Shown: positions 35,697-48,756, counted from the stretch's first letter. The stretch: DNA of 64,000 nt from Cornus controversa (GCA_026545225.1 CM048848.1:13248853-13312852), one strand, 5' to 3'. The notes: generated by a model from the sequence alone, not told the origin. Translations and numbers: made by a program.

Positions 35697-35975
35697 TTTT
35701 GTTGGATTCAAATTGTTTACTATTTTTCATGTTCACCTTCAAGTCTTTACAAAAAATCAAATTGTTCATGTACAGATGGAACTAGTTCCGTCTGTACATG
35801 AACAATTTGAATCCAACAAAAGCTCTTTAGTGATCTCACTTTATAGAGCTTTTATAAAGTGAGATTAAAAATCAAATTGTTGGTCCATATAAAAGCTCTT
35901 TTATAGAGCTTTTATAAAGTCTAGACTCTATAAAAGCTCTACAAAATAAAAAGTGAGATCACTAAAGAGTCTAAG
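35697..35975. repeat. Complex foldback (nested inverted repeats)
   Basis: A 54-base palindrome at 35757-35810 has one mismatch and is centred on ACTAGT. The 21 bases at 35697-35717 are the exact inverse of 35801-35821. Bases 35823-35842 are the exact inverse of a 20-base stretch near 35950-35970 (AAAGTGAGATCACTAAAGAG). Copies of AAAGCTCT/AGAGCTTT fill the middle. Copy A has only the simple, single form (about 4240-4350). Confidence 0.88.
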
Positions 35976-36656
35976 TTCAAATAATCTATATCTCATTACA
36001 CTAACAAACATTGTTAGTTCATGAATGAGTTCAATAAAACTCACGCATGAGACACATTTATTATAATTTGTTTGGGTTAATAACTAATTTTTCTGTTTAT
36101 CAATCTTGATTTGAAAAGTGTGTTCAAGTTTTTACTCAAGAATGAGGTCAATTTGAGCCCATTTAAATTATTTTGATAGAATGGTGAAGAACAACTATAC
36201 AAACATATGAAGTTGCTATACAAGTGAATTATTTTGATAGAATCCCTTTATTTTTTCTTTCAAAAGTTTGAATTTATATATTATTAAATGTTTAATTTTT
36301 AAATTTTTGTTTTTTTTGGTAAGCAACTATTTATTATATTATTTTGAAAAAATTTAAGTTTGTGTCCGATAAATTCACCTACCACAAAAAAGGACCTACA
36401 TAGTGGAAATTTCCATGCCAACTTTAGTTATTCTACCTACCAGAAAAGGAAGACTTTGACTTCAAGTCTTCCTCTAGAAAAGATTGGGAAAGGGAGGGAG
36501 AGAGAGAGAACTCAAGCTCTCTCTTGCATCTTCAAATTCAGAAAGTAGTGATCTCATAGCCTAAGCTCCTTACAGCTTATGGATTTGTAATAAATTCCAA
36601 GGCAAAGATCAGAGTCAGAGCAGATAAAAATTAGTGACAAGATATCCCAAAATCAG

Positions 36657-37081
36657 GTTAGGATGTATCTAGCTTCTTTCCTATTTATTTTATATCCCTT
36701 TGTATTTATATTTAGCTTTCTTAAATCTGATTGTGGTGGAGTATATAGATATTCTTTTGGTTAGTGTTTATGCGTATGTGCAATTATTTATTTATCCTAT
36801 AATAACTAATACGTAGTTGGGATACCCAAATCCTACAGCAATACATGTAAATTATTGATAGGTATTTTCTTTTTTTGGTTATTGGAAAAATTATTAGACA
36901 GTGGATATATTATTTTTTCTATATAAATATATAAGTTGGTTTAGGAAAATATTATTAATTAGGTTTACAAAAAACTTTAATGAATTAAGTCTTTTTCATT
37001 ATTATTATTTATTTATTTGGATAAATTAATTGCTTGCTTCGAAGATGATAACTAAGGAAGAGTATGTTTCCTAATTATTAG
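36657..37081 (+). other. Putative 5'UTR intron of ZRK4
   Basis: Donor TCAG/GTTAGG and acceptor ATTATTAG/G occur at the same positions as in the ZRK0-ZRK2 leaders, with a GA-rich leader just upstream (about 36480-36520). Confidence 0.4.
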
Positions 37082-37093
37082 GGTGCGGTACTT

Positions 37094-38131
37094 TTGGGCA
37101 TCTCATCAAGCATACTGAAATTGACAAGTAGAGTCTCAAAAAGGGAAAAGGCAAGAGAATACGCGAGGGAGATGAACATGTTGCGCAATGGTGGCATGTT
37201 ATTGGAAGAGCTGCTCCATTCATCTGATGGGAAATATAATCCCTTCCGAATTTTCTCTGCTAAAGAGATTGCAAATGCAACCAATAACTATGACGAGACG
37301 TTTCAGGAGGATTATTGGTTCAAGATGTACAAGGGTTCCTTGAATGGCCGTCAAATATGTGTCAAGTCTTTTAATAGCTTTCATACACTTGATGTAATAG
37401 GATATGCTATTAATGAGATTGTGTTTGCATCACAGTTGAACAACCACAAGCACATACTTGTGCTCTTGGGCTGCTGCCTTGAAACTGAGTTTCCAATCCC
37501 AGTGTACGAGTATGCAGAAAACGGAGTTCTTTCCTATCATATTTTTAAGTTAGAGTCTAACAATCATCATCAGCAGCAGCAGTAGCTATTACCATGGGAT
37601 TGTAGATTAAAGGTTGCCAAGGAGATTGCTGATGCTTTGGCCTATCTCCACACTGGGTTGTCAATGTCCATCATCCACAGGAACGTACAAAGGAGAACCA
37701 TATATTTAAATGGAAATTATGATGCCAAACTATCAGATTTTAGTACGTCTATATCAATCCCTCCAGGGGAGGAATACGTAGAAACAGATGAAATACGAGG
37801 GACTTTAATAGCTCCAGAACACTTTGCAACAAGGCAACTAACTGAGAAGTGTGATGTTCACTCCTTTGGAGCGCTGATGCTTGAAATTTTGTCAGGACAA
37901 AGAATATTCACTTTATTAGTTCGTGGTTCTGAAAAATATATTCATCAAGCCTGCATGAAAGCTGCTGAAAAATATATTGGACCGAATAACATGCCTGAAA
38001 GTCTAAGGAAGCAACTAAGCGCAAGCACAGAACTCGCACTAAAATGCAATAAAGATTCTCCAGAGGAAAGGCCAACCATGAAAGAAGCTGCACAGGAGCT
38101 TACAAGGATAATAAAAATGGCAGTGAAGTGA
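37094..38131 (+). pseudogene. ZRK4: ZED1-related pseudokinase, start lost and in-frame stop
   Basis: Full-length body collinear with ZRK2. The start codon equivalent reads TTG (37094-37096, TTGGGCATCTCATCAAGC); the next in-frame ATG is at 37172, which would remove the MGISSS segment. A TAG at 37583-37585 follows a CAG run and cuts the frame before the catalytic loop; the same frame continues to the usual C-terminus at 38131. Other features: beta3 Lys kept (ICVKSF), catalytic loop HRN, metal site DFS, activation segment shortened (GTLIAPEHF). A protein of about 137 residues from the inner ATG is possible but would lack the C-lobe. Likely a pseudogene. Confidence 0.85.
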
Positions 38132-38529
38132 AGTCACAAACAGATTCCCTCTTATATATCTTCCAAATTCCTCCTCAGAATGCATGCATGGAGGTCCTTA
38201 ATGTCCCCACAGGTTTGGGCTTATTCCACAACTCTTCGAAAATATCCATATACAATATTATTGGTTTAATCTGTGCCAACTCATGGTTGACCATGTCTTT
38301 AGCAATCTTATTGGTTTACTGTATTAAACATATATACATATTGGCTGACTGTATGATCTTGCTGGATATGTTGAGTTATCCGAAAATTTAATGAAAAAGG
38401 CTTCTGTATTGAACTTGTTTCTATAGGTAGTGAGCAACTCTTTGGAGTACTTGACATGCTTTATATTGGAAAGCATGTCATCAACACAACAAACAGATAC
38501 GAAATGAGAATCGTGACAGAGGTAACATT

Positions 38530-38990
38530 AAAATTATATAGGATTATGTCATTGAGGCTTTCCATTACAAACTCATCAGGATAAGGGTCTGAGTTATCCA
38601 TTTAAGTACAGAACAAGACAGAGAGCATGAAGATTTTGCACCTCCACAAGCTTTCAAGACTTCTGTCAAAGATAGAATATCGTGGTCATATCAACATGCT
38701 TTGAGTTTGTCGCTGACACAAACTTGTCAAGCTCAGCATGTAGAGTTTGCACCTCCACAACAGTCCGTTCAATTTGCACCATCAACAATACAACATCATC
38801 CGATGGAGGAGCACCAACATACTCTTCCAAACGAGAAACACAATCTCTCGTTGTTTTTGTAGTATTACTTCCGACCATCTTGAATCAATTGTGCTTTGAA
38901 CAAGGAAGATTGAGCCAAGCTGACTCTGATACCAAATGTCATAGGGGTTAAATTCAAACCCAAATTTTCGCCGCTGTGATGGCACTAGGA
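38530..38990 (-). mobile_element. LTR-retroelement scrap: leader and gag start (second copy)
   Basis: Same scrap as 11484-11945: coiled gag-like N-terminus (RLEEYVGAPPSDDVVLLMVQ), primer site seen as CTCTGATACCA near 38924-38934, then TGTCATAGGGG, which may open an LTR running right. It follows ZRK4 as the first copy follows ZRK2. Broken, incomplete. Confidence 0.55.
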
Positions 38991-39365
38991 TAGCCATCGT
39001 CTGCCGCTATCTAGTCTCAACCAACACAACACACTTGATGCCTAGGACACACACCAAGTCACTCCCACACACAAGAAGGTTATGCAGAAAATATAAGGGA
39101 CAAACACACACAATTTACAGAAGTCTTACGATTTCCAACCTTTCACTATAAAACAGAATAGTTACAAGGAAATCTGGCCAAGGCCTGCAACAAGCATACA
39201 AATGCACACACTCTCAAAGTGTTTAGCACTCTCTCAAAAATGTCCATATAAGCCCATTAAGTTGGGGGATGACACCCCCATCCATCTAAGGTTATGCTGG
39301 CAGCCACTACTGCCCACAATGTGCAGTTGACACCCCATATCTGCTAGGGTTATGTGTTGGAACTT
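38991..39365. other. Probable LTR remnant, no gene
   Basis: Lies beyond the primer-site scrap and ends at the target site of the next solo LTR. Could be the LTR of the scrap at 38530-38990; no second end visible. Confidence 0.35.
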
Positions 39366-39370
39366 ATTAG

Positions 39371-42300
39371 TGTAATACCCCATAAATTTTGAAGATATTT
39401 AAATTGGTTTCCAATTATTTAATTAGATTTTTATTTATTTATTATTATTTAGTTGGATTTTAGATTATTTAAATGGTTTTAGTTAAAATTTTGTCAATGC
39501 TTGCTTTATTTGTTTAATGTGGATGTTTGAATTGATGCTAAGTGATGATTGATTTTAATTGTGTGTGAAATATTTTTTTTAAATGAAAATTTTCTTTTAA
39601 ATAAAATATATGGGTTTTTGGGCTGCATGTTATTTAATTTTTATCAGGTTGTCCTAGACTGTTGGGTTGGGCTATATATATATATATATATAGGTGGCTA
39701 AATATTTTATATTTATTAATATACTTATTTAGGAATTTTTATTTTAGTTTTCTAAAAAGAAAATTAAAATAAAAGAAAGAGAAAAGGGGGTTAGGGTTTC
39801 TGTCGTTTACACGTATAGAGACCGAAAGAGCATAGACGCAAGAGAGAAGGGAGAGAATGAGCGATTTATCGAGACGGGTTCTTGTTCGTCAAAAAGGCAA
39901 GTTCGAACTCTTCTCTTTCCCTTTGAATCGTAAACATAGATTATATATATATATATATTTTTTTTATGTATATATGTTGCGTGTATACGTATATTCCTGT
40001 ATTTAATTATGAAATTGCATGATTATGCATGCTAAGGGTGTTTATGTGGATTAAACATAAAGAATCTGTGGGTTTGGTACTACTATAGAGTATTTTTGCA
40101 TATGTATATGCATGTATATATGACTGTATAGGCTGGTGTATATATATATATATGTACGAACATGAAATTGAGTTTAATGTATTCATCAATTTTGAAGGTT
40201 TTTGTTCCGATAAATAGGTAGATCTTGCTTTCCCGAACAATCCTTGAAAGTTTGGTTGCGAACCGTTGGGTAGATTAACGAGAAATTGAGTTTGAAATTT
40301 TAGATTTTTAAAACTTGATTTTGGGAGTTTTTGATTTAGGCCGCGAGATGGGGCGATTTTGGTACCAATGCGTAGCTTAGATCAAGATGAGTGGAATGGT
40401 ATATTCATACGCGCGATTCGGTGCCCGAAAAATGGCCGGAAAGCTCGGACTCCATGGTTGTTACATGGAGTTGCAGGAAAAGGGAAGAAAAAAAAAAGAT
40501 GAAGAAGAAGGTGGGGGCAGTGCCCCCCATGCGCGCCACCGGCGCGTGGGGGTGAGTGTTGTCGGCATCGGGGATGGTGGCAACAGGCCCCACTCGTCGG
40601 AGCCCACTGCTGGGCCAACTTTGGGCCAAATCCGGGGTATTTTTTATATTTTTTAATTTGTTTAAAATTATTTTTAAATTGAAAAAATAAGAAAAATAAT
40701 TTTAAAAATTGTTCTTAAATTTCGGAAAATTCTTAAAAAATCTGGATAATCTTTTGGGAACAGAATGCACTTGGGTTTTAAATATCAAGTCAAAATGAGT
40801 TTCCCTCGTGGTTAAATTAGTATAAAAAGTATGCTTTTAAAATTAGAATTTAGTTTTCTTTTATTTTGGAAATACTTTAAAATTACCGAAAAATTCCAAA
40901 AAATTCTCAAACTTTTAATCTAATCTTTTGGGGTCAGAATAGGCATGGAGTTTTTAAATTTCATAACGAAATAATTTTTCCTTGTTATAGAACTAGTTTT
41001 AAAAAGTGTGCTTTAAAATGAGAAATTTTAAATTCTTTCCTTTGTTTTGAGTTTTTATGGATTTTCAAAAATTGCAGAAAATTCTAGAATAATGCGTTAA
41101 GCCTTTTATGACAGTTTATGCATGAAAACCTAGTTTAGAGCTAGGCTTAGGTATCATTGATGCTTAAGTCCCATTGTAGGATTGATTATGTGTTCTTCTT
41201 ATTTTTTTTTATTAATTGTTTTGCTTATGTTTATATTGTGTATTGGATTTAGTTTGATTGAGTTATATTCATTGTGGTGATTGAAATTCCGTTAGATTAA
41301 TTAATGTGCTCAAATAGGTCAAATCTTTTTATTGTATTTAGTAGGTTAGATAGGGAGGCATGTAAGGATTGTCAGGGGCATGTCAGGATTACTAATACCT
41401 AATAAGGTATCTAAGGTTAGTTAGAGAGGCATGTAAGGATTTCCAGGAGGCATGTCAGGATTGCCAATACTTAATAAGGTATTTATGGTTAGTATAGGAG
41501 GCATGTTAGGATTGCCTAGTTTAATAGGATATTATATTTGTGCCTTTGGTTTGAACTTAAAAATATGTTCTAAATTTGTGTGATAGGGGTTGGGTTGAGA
41601 CGGAATACATGACGACTTCTATTTTGGAGAAATAAGATAGATAAGGAAATTATTTGAGTTAACATAGAAAAGGGAGGCATGTTAGGATTGTCAATACTTA
41701 ATAAGGTATTTAAGGATTAATTAGGGAGACATGTCAGGATTGCCAATACCTAATAAGGTATTTAAGATTAACTAGGGAGACATGTGAGGATTGCCAATTA
41801 CATAGTAGTGTACTTAATATATATATAAGGGAGGCATGTTAGGATTCCCAAATATTGATAAGGTATTTTATTTAATAAGGTGTCCGGGCATGTAAGGACT
41901 CTATTTGGTTTGAACTTAGAAAATAGGTTCTGTAATTTGTGTGATAAGGGATGGATTGAGATGGTTTCTATTTTTGGGACAGAGGTTAAATAAGGAAATG
42001 ATACGTGTACATCTATATTTGATAGATTGGGATGGTGTGTGGAGGATGGTTCCTATTTTGAGACAGAGGTTAAATAAGGAAATGATACGTGTACATCTAT
42101 GTATTTTATTATTCCTCATATAGAGGGTATGTTTACCGGTTCTCTGATTATGTTGTAGTAGAGAAAACTTGCTCGTGGGTCTAACTCACTTTGTTGATAT
42201 TTAAGGTTCCAGACAGTTTCCACCTTGAGGTTAGAGCGTGGAGTTCGTAGAGCATGACGATCATCTATTCCTTACTAGACTTTAGTGTAGGAACTTAAAT

Positions 42301-42561
42301 CTTTTCATAAAGTATTTTACATTTATGATTTTTGGTTAAAGGGGTCCTTGAGTTACGGGACTTACAAGTTGTATTGTTCAGACTAGTATTATGTTTATTT
42401 AATGTTATTTATTATTTCAGTTAGACTTTTCTTTCAGCATTTATAATTCTATTCATTCTGTCCTTGTATTCTATGCTTGTTGTTATCAGTTGTAAGTATC
42501 CTTTATGTTTTACGTGTGAGGCTGGCCACCTCATACGTGAAATTTGTTGGGGGGTATTTCA
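39371..42561 (+). mobile_element. Solo LTR (TGTAATACC family), plus orientation
   Basis: Ends TGTAATACCCC and GGGGGGTATTTCA; flanks ATTAG (39366-39370) and ATCAG (42562-42566), a target duplication with one difference. Length about 3.2 kb. Contains the family minisatellite inverted (GGCATGTCAGGATTG units, about 41340-41900), a GA-rich stretch after the TATA region (about 39770-39860), and the GC-rich segment with by-product frames (40387-40656). Confidence 0.85.
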
Positions 42562-42612
42562 ATCAGCACATGCCAACTTGCCTTGGTGGTTACCCATCAC
42601 AATATTCATGTC

Positions 42613-43454
42613 TCAAACCAAAGGAGCTTGTTTGAGACCATATAAAGCCTTTGTAAGTTTACACACCTTTCCAGGATTATGATAAAGACCAAGGGAAGGA
42701 ACCATATAAACTCCCTCAGCCAGATCCCCATTTAAAAAGGCATTTTTCACATCCATCTGTGAAAGTCCCCATTGACGAACCACTACTACAACAATCAACG
42801 TGCAAACAGTCGTCATCTTAGCAACAGGAGCAAAGGTCTCCTCATAGCCAATAACATAATCCTATGTGAATCCCCTTGCAACCAGACAGGCTTTATACCA
42901 CTCTATGGAACCATCAAATTTATTCTTGATTTTATAAACCCATCTGCAAACTGCACGTACATCTGGGGGTAAAGGTACCAAGTTCCATGTGTTAGTCTTA
43001 TGCAAAGCAGAAATCTCTCCATCCATAGTCTATTGCCAATGAGGATCAAGAAAAGCCTCCTTACAAGAGTTAGGTTCAGAAAAAGAATGAATAGATGCCA
43101 AAAAGGAACAATAAGTAGTAGAATAACAAGAATTAGAGAAACCAAAATGATCAGGACACTTATAAACTCACTGAGGATAGCGAGGAGGTGCCGGATCCAC
43201 ATTATTAGAAATCGTTAAAGTGTCAGTTGATAAAGATGGAATTGTACCTGTAGAAGAAATAGATTTGTTCCTGTGATGGTAAGTGTGAATTATAAGTGAA
43301 GGAACAGTAGAAGTGGATGCAAGGTCAGAGGAAGATAGAACATCTGGAAGAGTAATGGAGGTGTCATCAGAAATGGAATCAATGTGAATAAGATCAGACT
43401 TACAAAAGTAGAAGAACTAGCAGGAATAGAAAAGAATGAAATGTGCTCGAGGAA
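42613..43454 (-). mobile_element. Ty1/copia element, reverse transcriptase part
   Basis: Minus-strand sequence encodes copia reverse transcriptase signatures (QMDVKNAFLNGDL, KVCKLTKALYGLKQAP) preceded by a WVYKIKNKFDGSIEW-type segment near 42890-42950. It is the same element as 49633-51969, split by the insertion at 43460-49627. Broken, several breaks. Confidence 0.8.
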
Positions 43455-43459
43455 CACTA

Positions 43460-44973
43460 TGATGAGCAATGAATGTTACGTATTCAATGCCCCTAAAATT
43501 ATATGAATTAGTGTCTCGGTAATATTTATTTCATGTTTTTATTAATAATTTTAATCTTTTCATGATATCAGATGATTAAGGGTAATTCTGATTAATAATG
43601 GCGCAATTGGGCTACAGATGGTGCTATTTTAATAGGAAGCTGGAGTTTGACCCATGAGATATGTTCATATTGAAGATCTAAACTAAATGTACTGAAGAAA
43701 TGGGCTAGAAATGCATTTAAATGATGGAAAGGAGCACGAGCCTATTCATATTGAAGATTAGGCCAATTCAGCCCTAAAAAATTCTGGACCCATTTTGGTA
43801 TTCAAACCATAACTCCGTACATGATTCTCTAAATGACCCAAACTCCATAAAGGTTGAAGGAAATTCAATTCTTTACAATTTCATATTTCTTGAAAATTTC
43901 CTAAAACAGACGTTTACAGCAACTTTCTGCCTTATTTGGGCAGCTGCCACTTTTTGGACACAAATGCCACCTTTGGAGGCGCATGTGCCTTTTTCTTATG
44001 CGCACTTGCCACTTTGGGAGGCCAGGTGTCCCGTGTTTATTTGCTTTGCAAAGTAAAAGGAGAAAAAAGAGAAAAAATGAGGTATTCTCGAGGGGAAAAA
44101 TACAAGGAGATATACAGAGGCGTTTTATGAAGATACGGGCAAAACGATGGCAATTTCATCATCGTTCAAGCCTGGACCTCCGATTATGAGCGGCTAAACA
44201 CCATTCCAGGGAAGTGATGTAACCCTAACCTGTATTTCAATGCTTTAAATTCTATATTAATTTGGGGATGATTTAATTTGTGCATGGATTGTATAACCAA
44301 GACATAAACAATAGTTGTGCTATTGGTTTTAAATTGAATGGATATTATTTCATTGCATATTTACTTTTGTTCTTATAGAATGAATGCAAATTTGCAGTGA
44401 TTAGGGTTTGGTTCTTTTCAACTTCTATGATTTTGTTAAGACAGGTTATACAATAGTTTTCACAAATCATTCAATTTACAGTTTTCATAATTCGTACTAA
44501 GCGAAGATGGGTTATCATATCATTAGTTAGTTAGATGTATAGGCCATAAGTGAAGACGAGTTATGTTTAATTGTATGTTGAATTAATCCTCTTGATAGAT
44601 CTGAATTGGGCTTGTAGCCATTCTTTTCTGAATGCATAGATTAGATATCCCAAATTAATACAATTGTCATTGTCAGAAGGTTAGTGGTGAAATTCATTCC
44701 CAGGACTTTCTCTCCAGTATCTATCATTTATTTATGTTATTTAATTTTAGCAACTTAATTTAAGAATAAAACAAATTCTCTTTCAATTAAATTAAACAAG
44801 ATCTTGATAACTTAACAACACAACCAACACAGTCTCTATGCGTTCGACCCCTACTCATCGCTTTAATAATTTTAGTAGAGTATTTATAGGTTTTTATAAA
44901 TTCTCTTTTTTCGAAATGTAAAACAACAACGACACTATTACATAATATTTTATCACGTTTTGCACATAGAACA
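43460..44973 (+). repeat. LTR1 of the tandem element
   Basis: Begins TGATGAGCAATG just after CACTA and ends CATAGAACA. Its last ~870 bp match LTR2 and LTR3; the first ~650 bp have no counterpart in them. Confidence 0.7.
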
Positions 44974-44976
44974 AAA

Positions 44977-44994
44977 TGGTGCCGTTGCCGGAGA
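44977..44994 (+). promoter_or_regulatory. Primer-binding site, Asp-tRNA type
   Basis: TGGTGCCGTTGCCGGAGA lies three bases after LTR1. TGGCGCCGTTGCCGG-type sites are characteristic of Athila/Tat elements. Repeated at 47305-47322 after LTR2. Confidence 0.85.
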
Positions 44995-46433
44995 CTGCAG
45001 TCACGATTGCGTTGTTAAGTTTAAAGATTAAGTCTAGTTTAATTATAATTTAGCACTTGTATATATTATGATTTTAATTTGTTTTAGGTGTTTTGTGTGT
45101 TTGAATATAGGTACAAGAGCTACTACATAGATGGAAAGAAGTTGGAAATTTCAGGACCTTTCCGAGTTTTTGTATTTTAATTCATGCACTTACATCTACG
45201 ATTGTTAGTTTATTTTAATTTTGAATTTTTTTTTTGAAAACATGTTGGTTGAGTTTGACGACCCTTTGGAAACATGTTTAGATTAATTTGGTTGTGATAC
45301 TAATAATTTTGCATATATGAAAATTTTGAGTGAAAATCGAATGGATTTGTCCAATAAATTGGATGCATTATCATGGAGATTGAACCAATTTATGCCCTTT
45401 AGTCATGCTCCAACTCCTACTCACTCATCCATACCATATGAGTCATGTCTATGTTGCTCTAGTCCTTTTCATCATGTGATAAATTGTCCTATTGTGAGAC
45501 AATATTATGATTTTTATCAAGAACACACACATGCAAATTTCTATATACTGGGAGATGATCCATTTTTCCACACTTATATATTCTTCGGGATTTAAGGACA
45601 AAGTTTTGGCTGCGCTTAGCAAACTTAAGGAACGAATTGGCAACCTTGAGGAACAAACTACATTGTTAAATTCACATTCACAATATAGCTAGGCTATAAG
45701 TTCAAATCGAAGAAATAACCAATGCTTTGAATTGTGAAGATCAGGAGGAACTTGCAAGTCAACCCGTGACCAATATTGAACTCATACAACCAATTGAGTT
45801 AGACCATGCTCCCTTTGTGGTACCATTACTTATACCGGACTCTGACATTTTACATGAAGAACTTAAGTGTGATGACTTAAGTCTTAATGAGAGTCCCTAT
45901 TTTACCTTGGTTTTTGACTTAAGTAGTGACAAATTAGATATGAATGAGAAAACTAATCAAGAACAAGTTAAAGGGTGATGTTCTCCTGAATTGGTCGAAT
46001 TTTATTCGATTGATTCATTTTTCTTAAAACCTCACATTGATATAGATAAGAGGTGCCTAAAAATTGATTGGATTCTGACACAAGAAAGTGAGGACAAAAT
46101 AGGGGGGACACTCTTAGATCTCCTCAAGAGATGTGGTATAGGGTGAACCTTCCATCAAAAGTAGTCGTTAGGAAGTGTGTTTTTCTTTTCATTTATTTTT
46201 ATTTATTTTTGTTTTTGTTTGAGTTGATTTTTCTTCATTTTAATTATTATTTGTGTTTGTTTTTCATTTCGTTGCATTCTTTTTTATTATTATTGTTATT
46301 ATTTTTTTCATTTTAATATGCGTGGTGTGTAGTTGTGTTTCTTATGACAGGTTCTTGCATCCAAGTTTAGGGGGATGGTCAACCTTTATTCATGTTAATG
46401 CTTTGCCAAATTTTGACAATTCTACCACCACAG
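44995..46433 (+). mobile_element. Internal region 1 of the tandem element
   Basis: Contains a gag-like frame at 45317-45595 with a Cys/His cluster (CLCCSSPFHHVINCP) and a second acidic frame at 45727-45978 (83 codons, starts MNCEDQEEL). Both recur at 47640-47925 and 48060-48311. A purine tract (TTTAGGGGGATGG, near 46365) precedes LTR2 and could prime plus-strand synthesis. Confidence 0.7.
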
Positions 46434-47301
46434 GGAGATATACAGAGGCGATTCATGATGATACGGGCAAGATGATGGCGATTTCATCATCGTTCAAGCC
46501 TGGACCTCCGATCATGAGCAGCTAAACACCATTCCGGGGAAGTGACGTAACCCTAACCTGTATTTCAATGTTTTAAATTGTATATTAATTTGGGGACAAT
46601 TTAATTTGTGCATGGATTGTATAACCAAGACATAAACAATAGCTGTGTTATTGGTTTTAAATTGAATGGATATTATTTTATTGCATATTTACTTTTGTTC
46701 TTGTAGAATGAATGCAAATTTGCAGTGATTAGGATTTGGTTCTTTTCAACTTCTGTTATTTTGTTAAGACAGGTTAGACAATAGTTTTCACAAATCATTC
46801 AATTTACAGTTTTTATAATTCGTACTAAGCGAAGATATGTTATCATATCATTAGTTAGTTAGATGTATAGGCCATGCTAAGCGAAGACGAGTTATGTTTA
46901 ATTGTATGTTGAATGAATCCTCTTGATAGATCTAAATTGGGCTTGTAGCCATTCTTTTCTGAATGCATAGACTAGACATCCCAAATTAATACAATTGTCA
47001 TTGTCAGAAGGTTAGTGGTGAAGTTAGTTCCCAAGACTCTCTCAATAGTATCTATCATTTATTTATGTTATTTAATTTCAACAACTTAATTTAAGAACAA
47101 AACAAATTCTATTTCACTTAAATTAGACAAGATCTTGATAACTTAACAACACAACTAACACAGTCTCTGTGGGTTCGACCCCTACTCACCACTTTAATAA
47201 TTTTAGTAGAGTATTTGTAGGTTTTTATAAATTCTCTTTTATCGAAGTGTAAAACAACGAAATTATTACATAATATTTTATCGCGTTTTGCACATCGAAC
47301 A
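46434..47301 (+). repeat. LTR2 (central LTR) of the tandem element
   Basis: From GGAGATATACAGAGG to CATCGAACA; followed by a primer site. It serves as right LTR of unit 1 and left LTR of unit 2. Confidence 0.75.
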
Positions 47302-47304
47302 AAA

Positions 47305-47322
47305 TGGCGCCGTTGCCGGAGA
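47305..47322 (+). promoter_or_regulatory. Primer-binding site after LTR2
   Basis: TGGCGCCGTTGCCGGAGA, one base different from the site after LTR1. Confidence 0.85.
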
Positions 47323-48756
47323 CTGCAGTCATGATTGCATTGTTAAGTTTAAAAATTAAGTCTAGTTTAATTATAATTTAGGACTTGTATATATTCTGAC
47401 TTTAATTTGTTTTAGGTGTTTTGTGTGTTTGAATATAGGTACAAGAGCTACTACACAGGTGGAAAGAAGTTGAAATTTCAAGACCTTTTGTGAGTTTTTG
47501 TATTTTAATTCATGCACTTATGTCTAGGATTGTTAGTTTATTTTAATTTTGAAATTTTTTTTTTTGAAAACATGTTGGTTGAGTTTGATGACCCTTTGGA
47601 AACATGTTTAGATTAATTTGGTTGTGATATTAATAATTTTGCATACATAGGAAATTTGAGAGAAATTTAAATGGATTTGTCCAATAAATTGGATGCATTA
47701 TCATGGAGATTGAACCAATTTATGCCCCTTTAGTCATGCTCCTACTCTTACTCACTCATCCATACCATATGAGTCATGTGCATGTTGCTCTCGTCCTTTT
47801 CATCATGTGATAAATTGTCCTATTACGGGACAATATTATTATTTTTATCAAGAACACACACATGCAAATTTCTATATACCGGGAGATGATCCATTTTTCC
47901 ACACTTATATATTCTTCGGGATTTAAGGACAAAGTTTTGGCTGCACTTAGCAAACTTGAGGAACGAATTGGCAACCTTGAGGAACAAACTACATTGTTAA
48001 ATTCACATTCACAATCTATAGCTAGGCTATAAGTTCAAATCGAAGAAACAACCAATGCTTTGAATTGTGAAGATCAAGAGGAACTTGCAAATCAACCCGT
48101 GACCAATATTGAACTCATACAACCAATTGAATTAGACCATGCTCCCTTTGTGGTACCATTACTTATACCGGGCTCTGACATTTTACATGAAAAACTTAAG
48201 TGTGATGACTTAAGTCTTAATGAGAGTCCCTATTTTACCTTGGTTTTTGACTTAAGTAGTGACAAATTAGATATGAATGAGAAAACTAATCAAGAACAAG
48301 TTAAAGGGTGATGTTCTCCTGAATTGGTCGAATTTTATTCGATTGATTCATTTTTCTTAAAACCTCACATTGATATAGATAAGAGGTGCCTAAAAATTGA
48401 TTGGATTCTGACACAAGAAAGTGAGGACAAAATAGGGGGGACACTCTTAGATCTCCTCAAGAGATGTGGTATAGGGTGAACATTCCATCAAAAGTAGTCA
48501 TTAGGAAGTGTGTTTTTCTTTTTATTTATTTTTGTTTTTGTTTGAGTTGATTTTTCTTCATTTTAATTATTATTTGTGTTTGTTTTTCATTTCATTGCAT
48601 TCTTTTTTATTATTATTATTATTCTTATTTTCATTTTAATATGCGTGGTGTGTAGTTGTGTTTCTTATGACAAGTTCTTGCATCCAAGTTTAGGGGGATG
48701 GTCAACCCTTATTCATGTTAATGTTTTGCCAAATTTTCACAATTCTACCACCACAG
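47323..48756 (+). mobile_element. Internal region 2 of the tandem element
   Basis: A near-copy of internal region 1 in the same order, with the same acidic frame at 48060-48311 (a few residues different) and the same purine tract near 48690. Confidence 0.75.

Larger units (their letters stand above)
31424..38205 (+). repeat. Segmental duplication, copy B
   Basis: Collinear with 1935-7455. Extra material relative to copy A: a ~610 bp insertion (32664-33272), six more units of a ~210 bp repeat (33743-35211) and a foldback (35697-35975). Its ZRK body is ZRK4; the ZRK0 relic of copy A has no counterpart. Confidence 0.8.
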
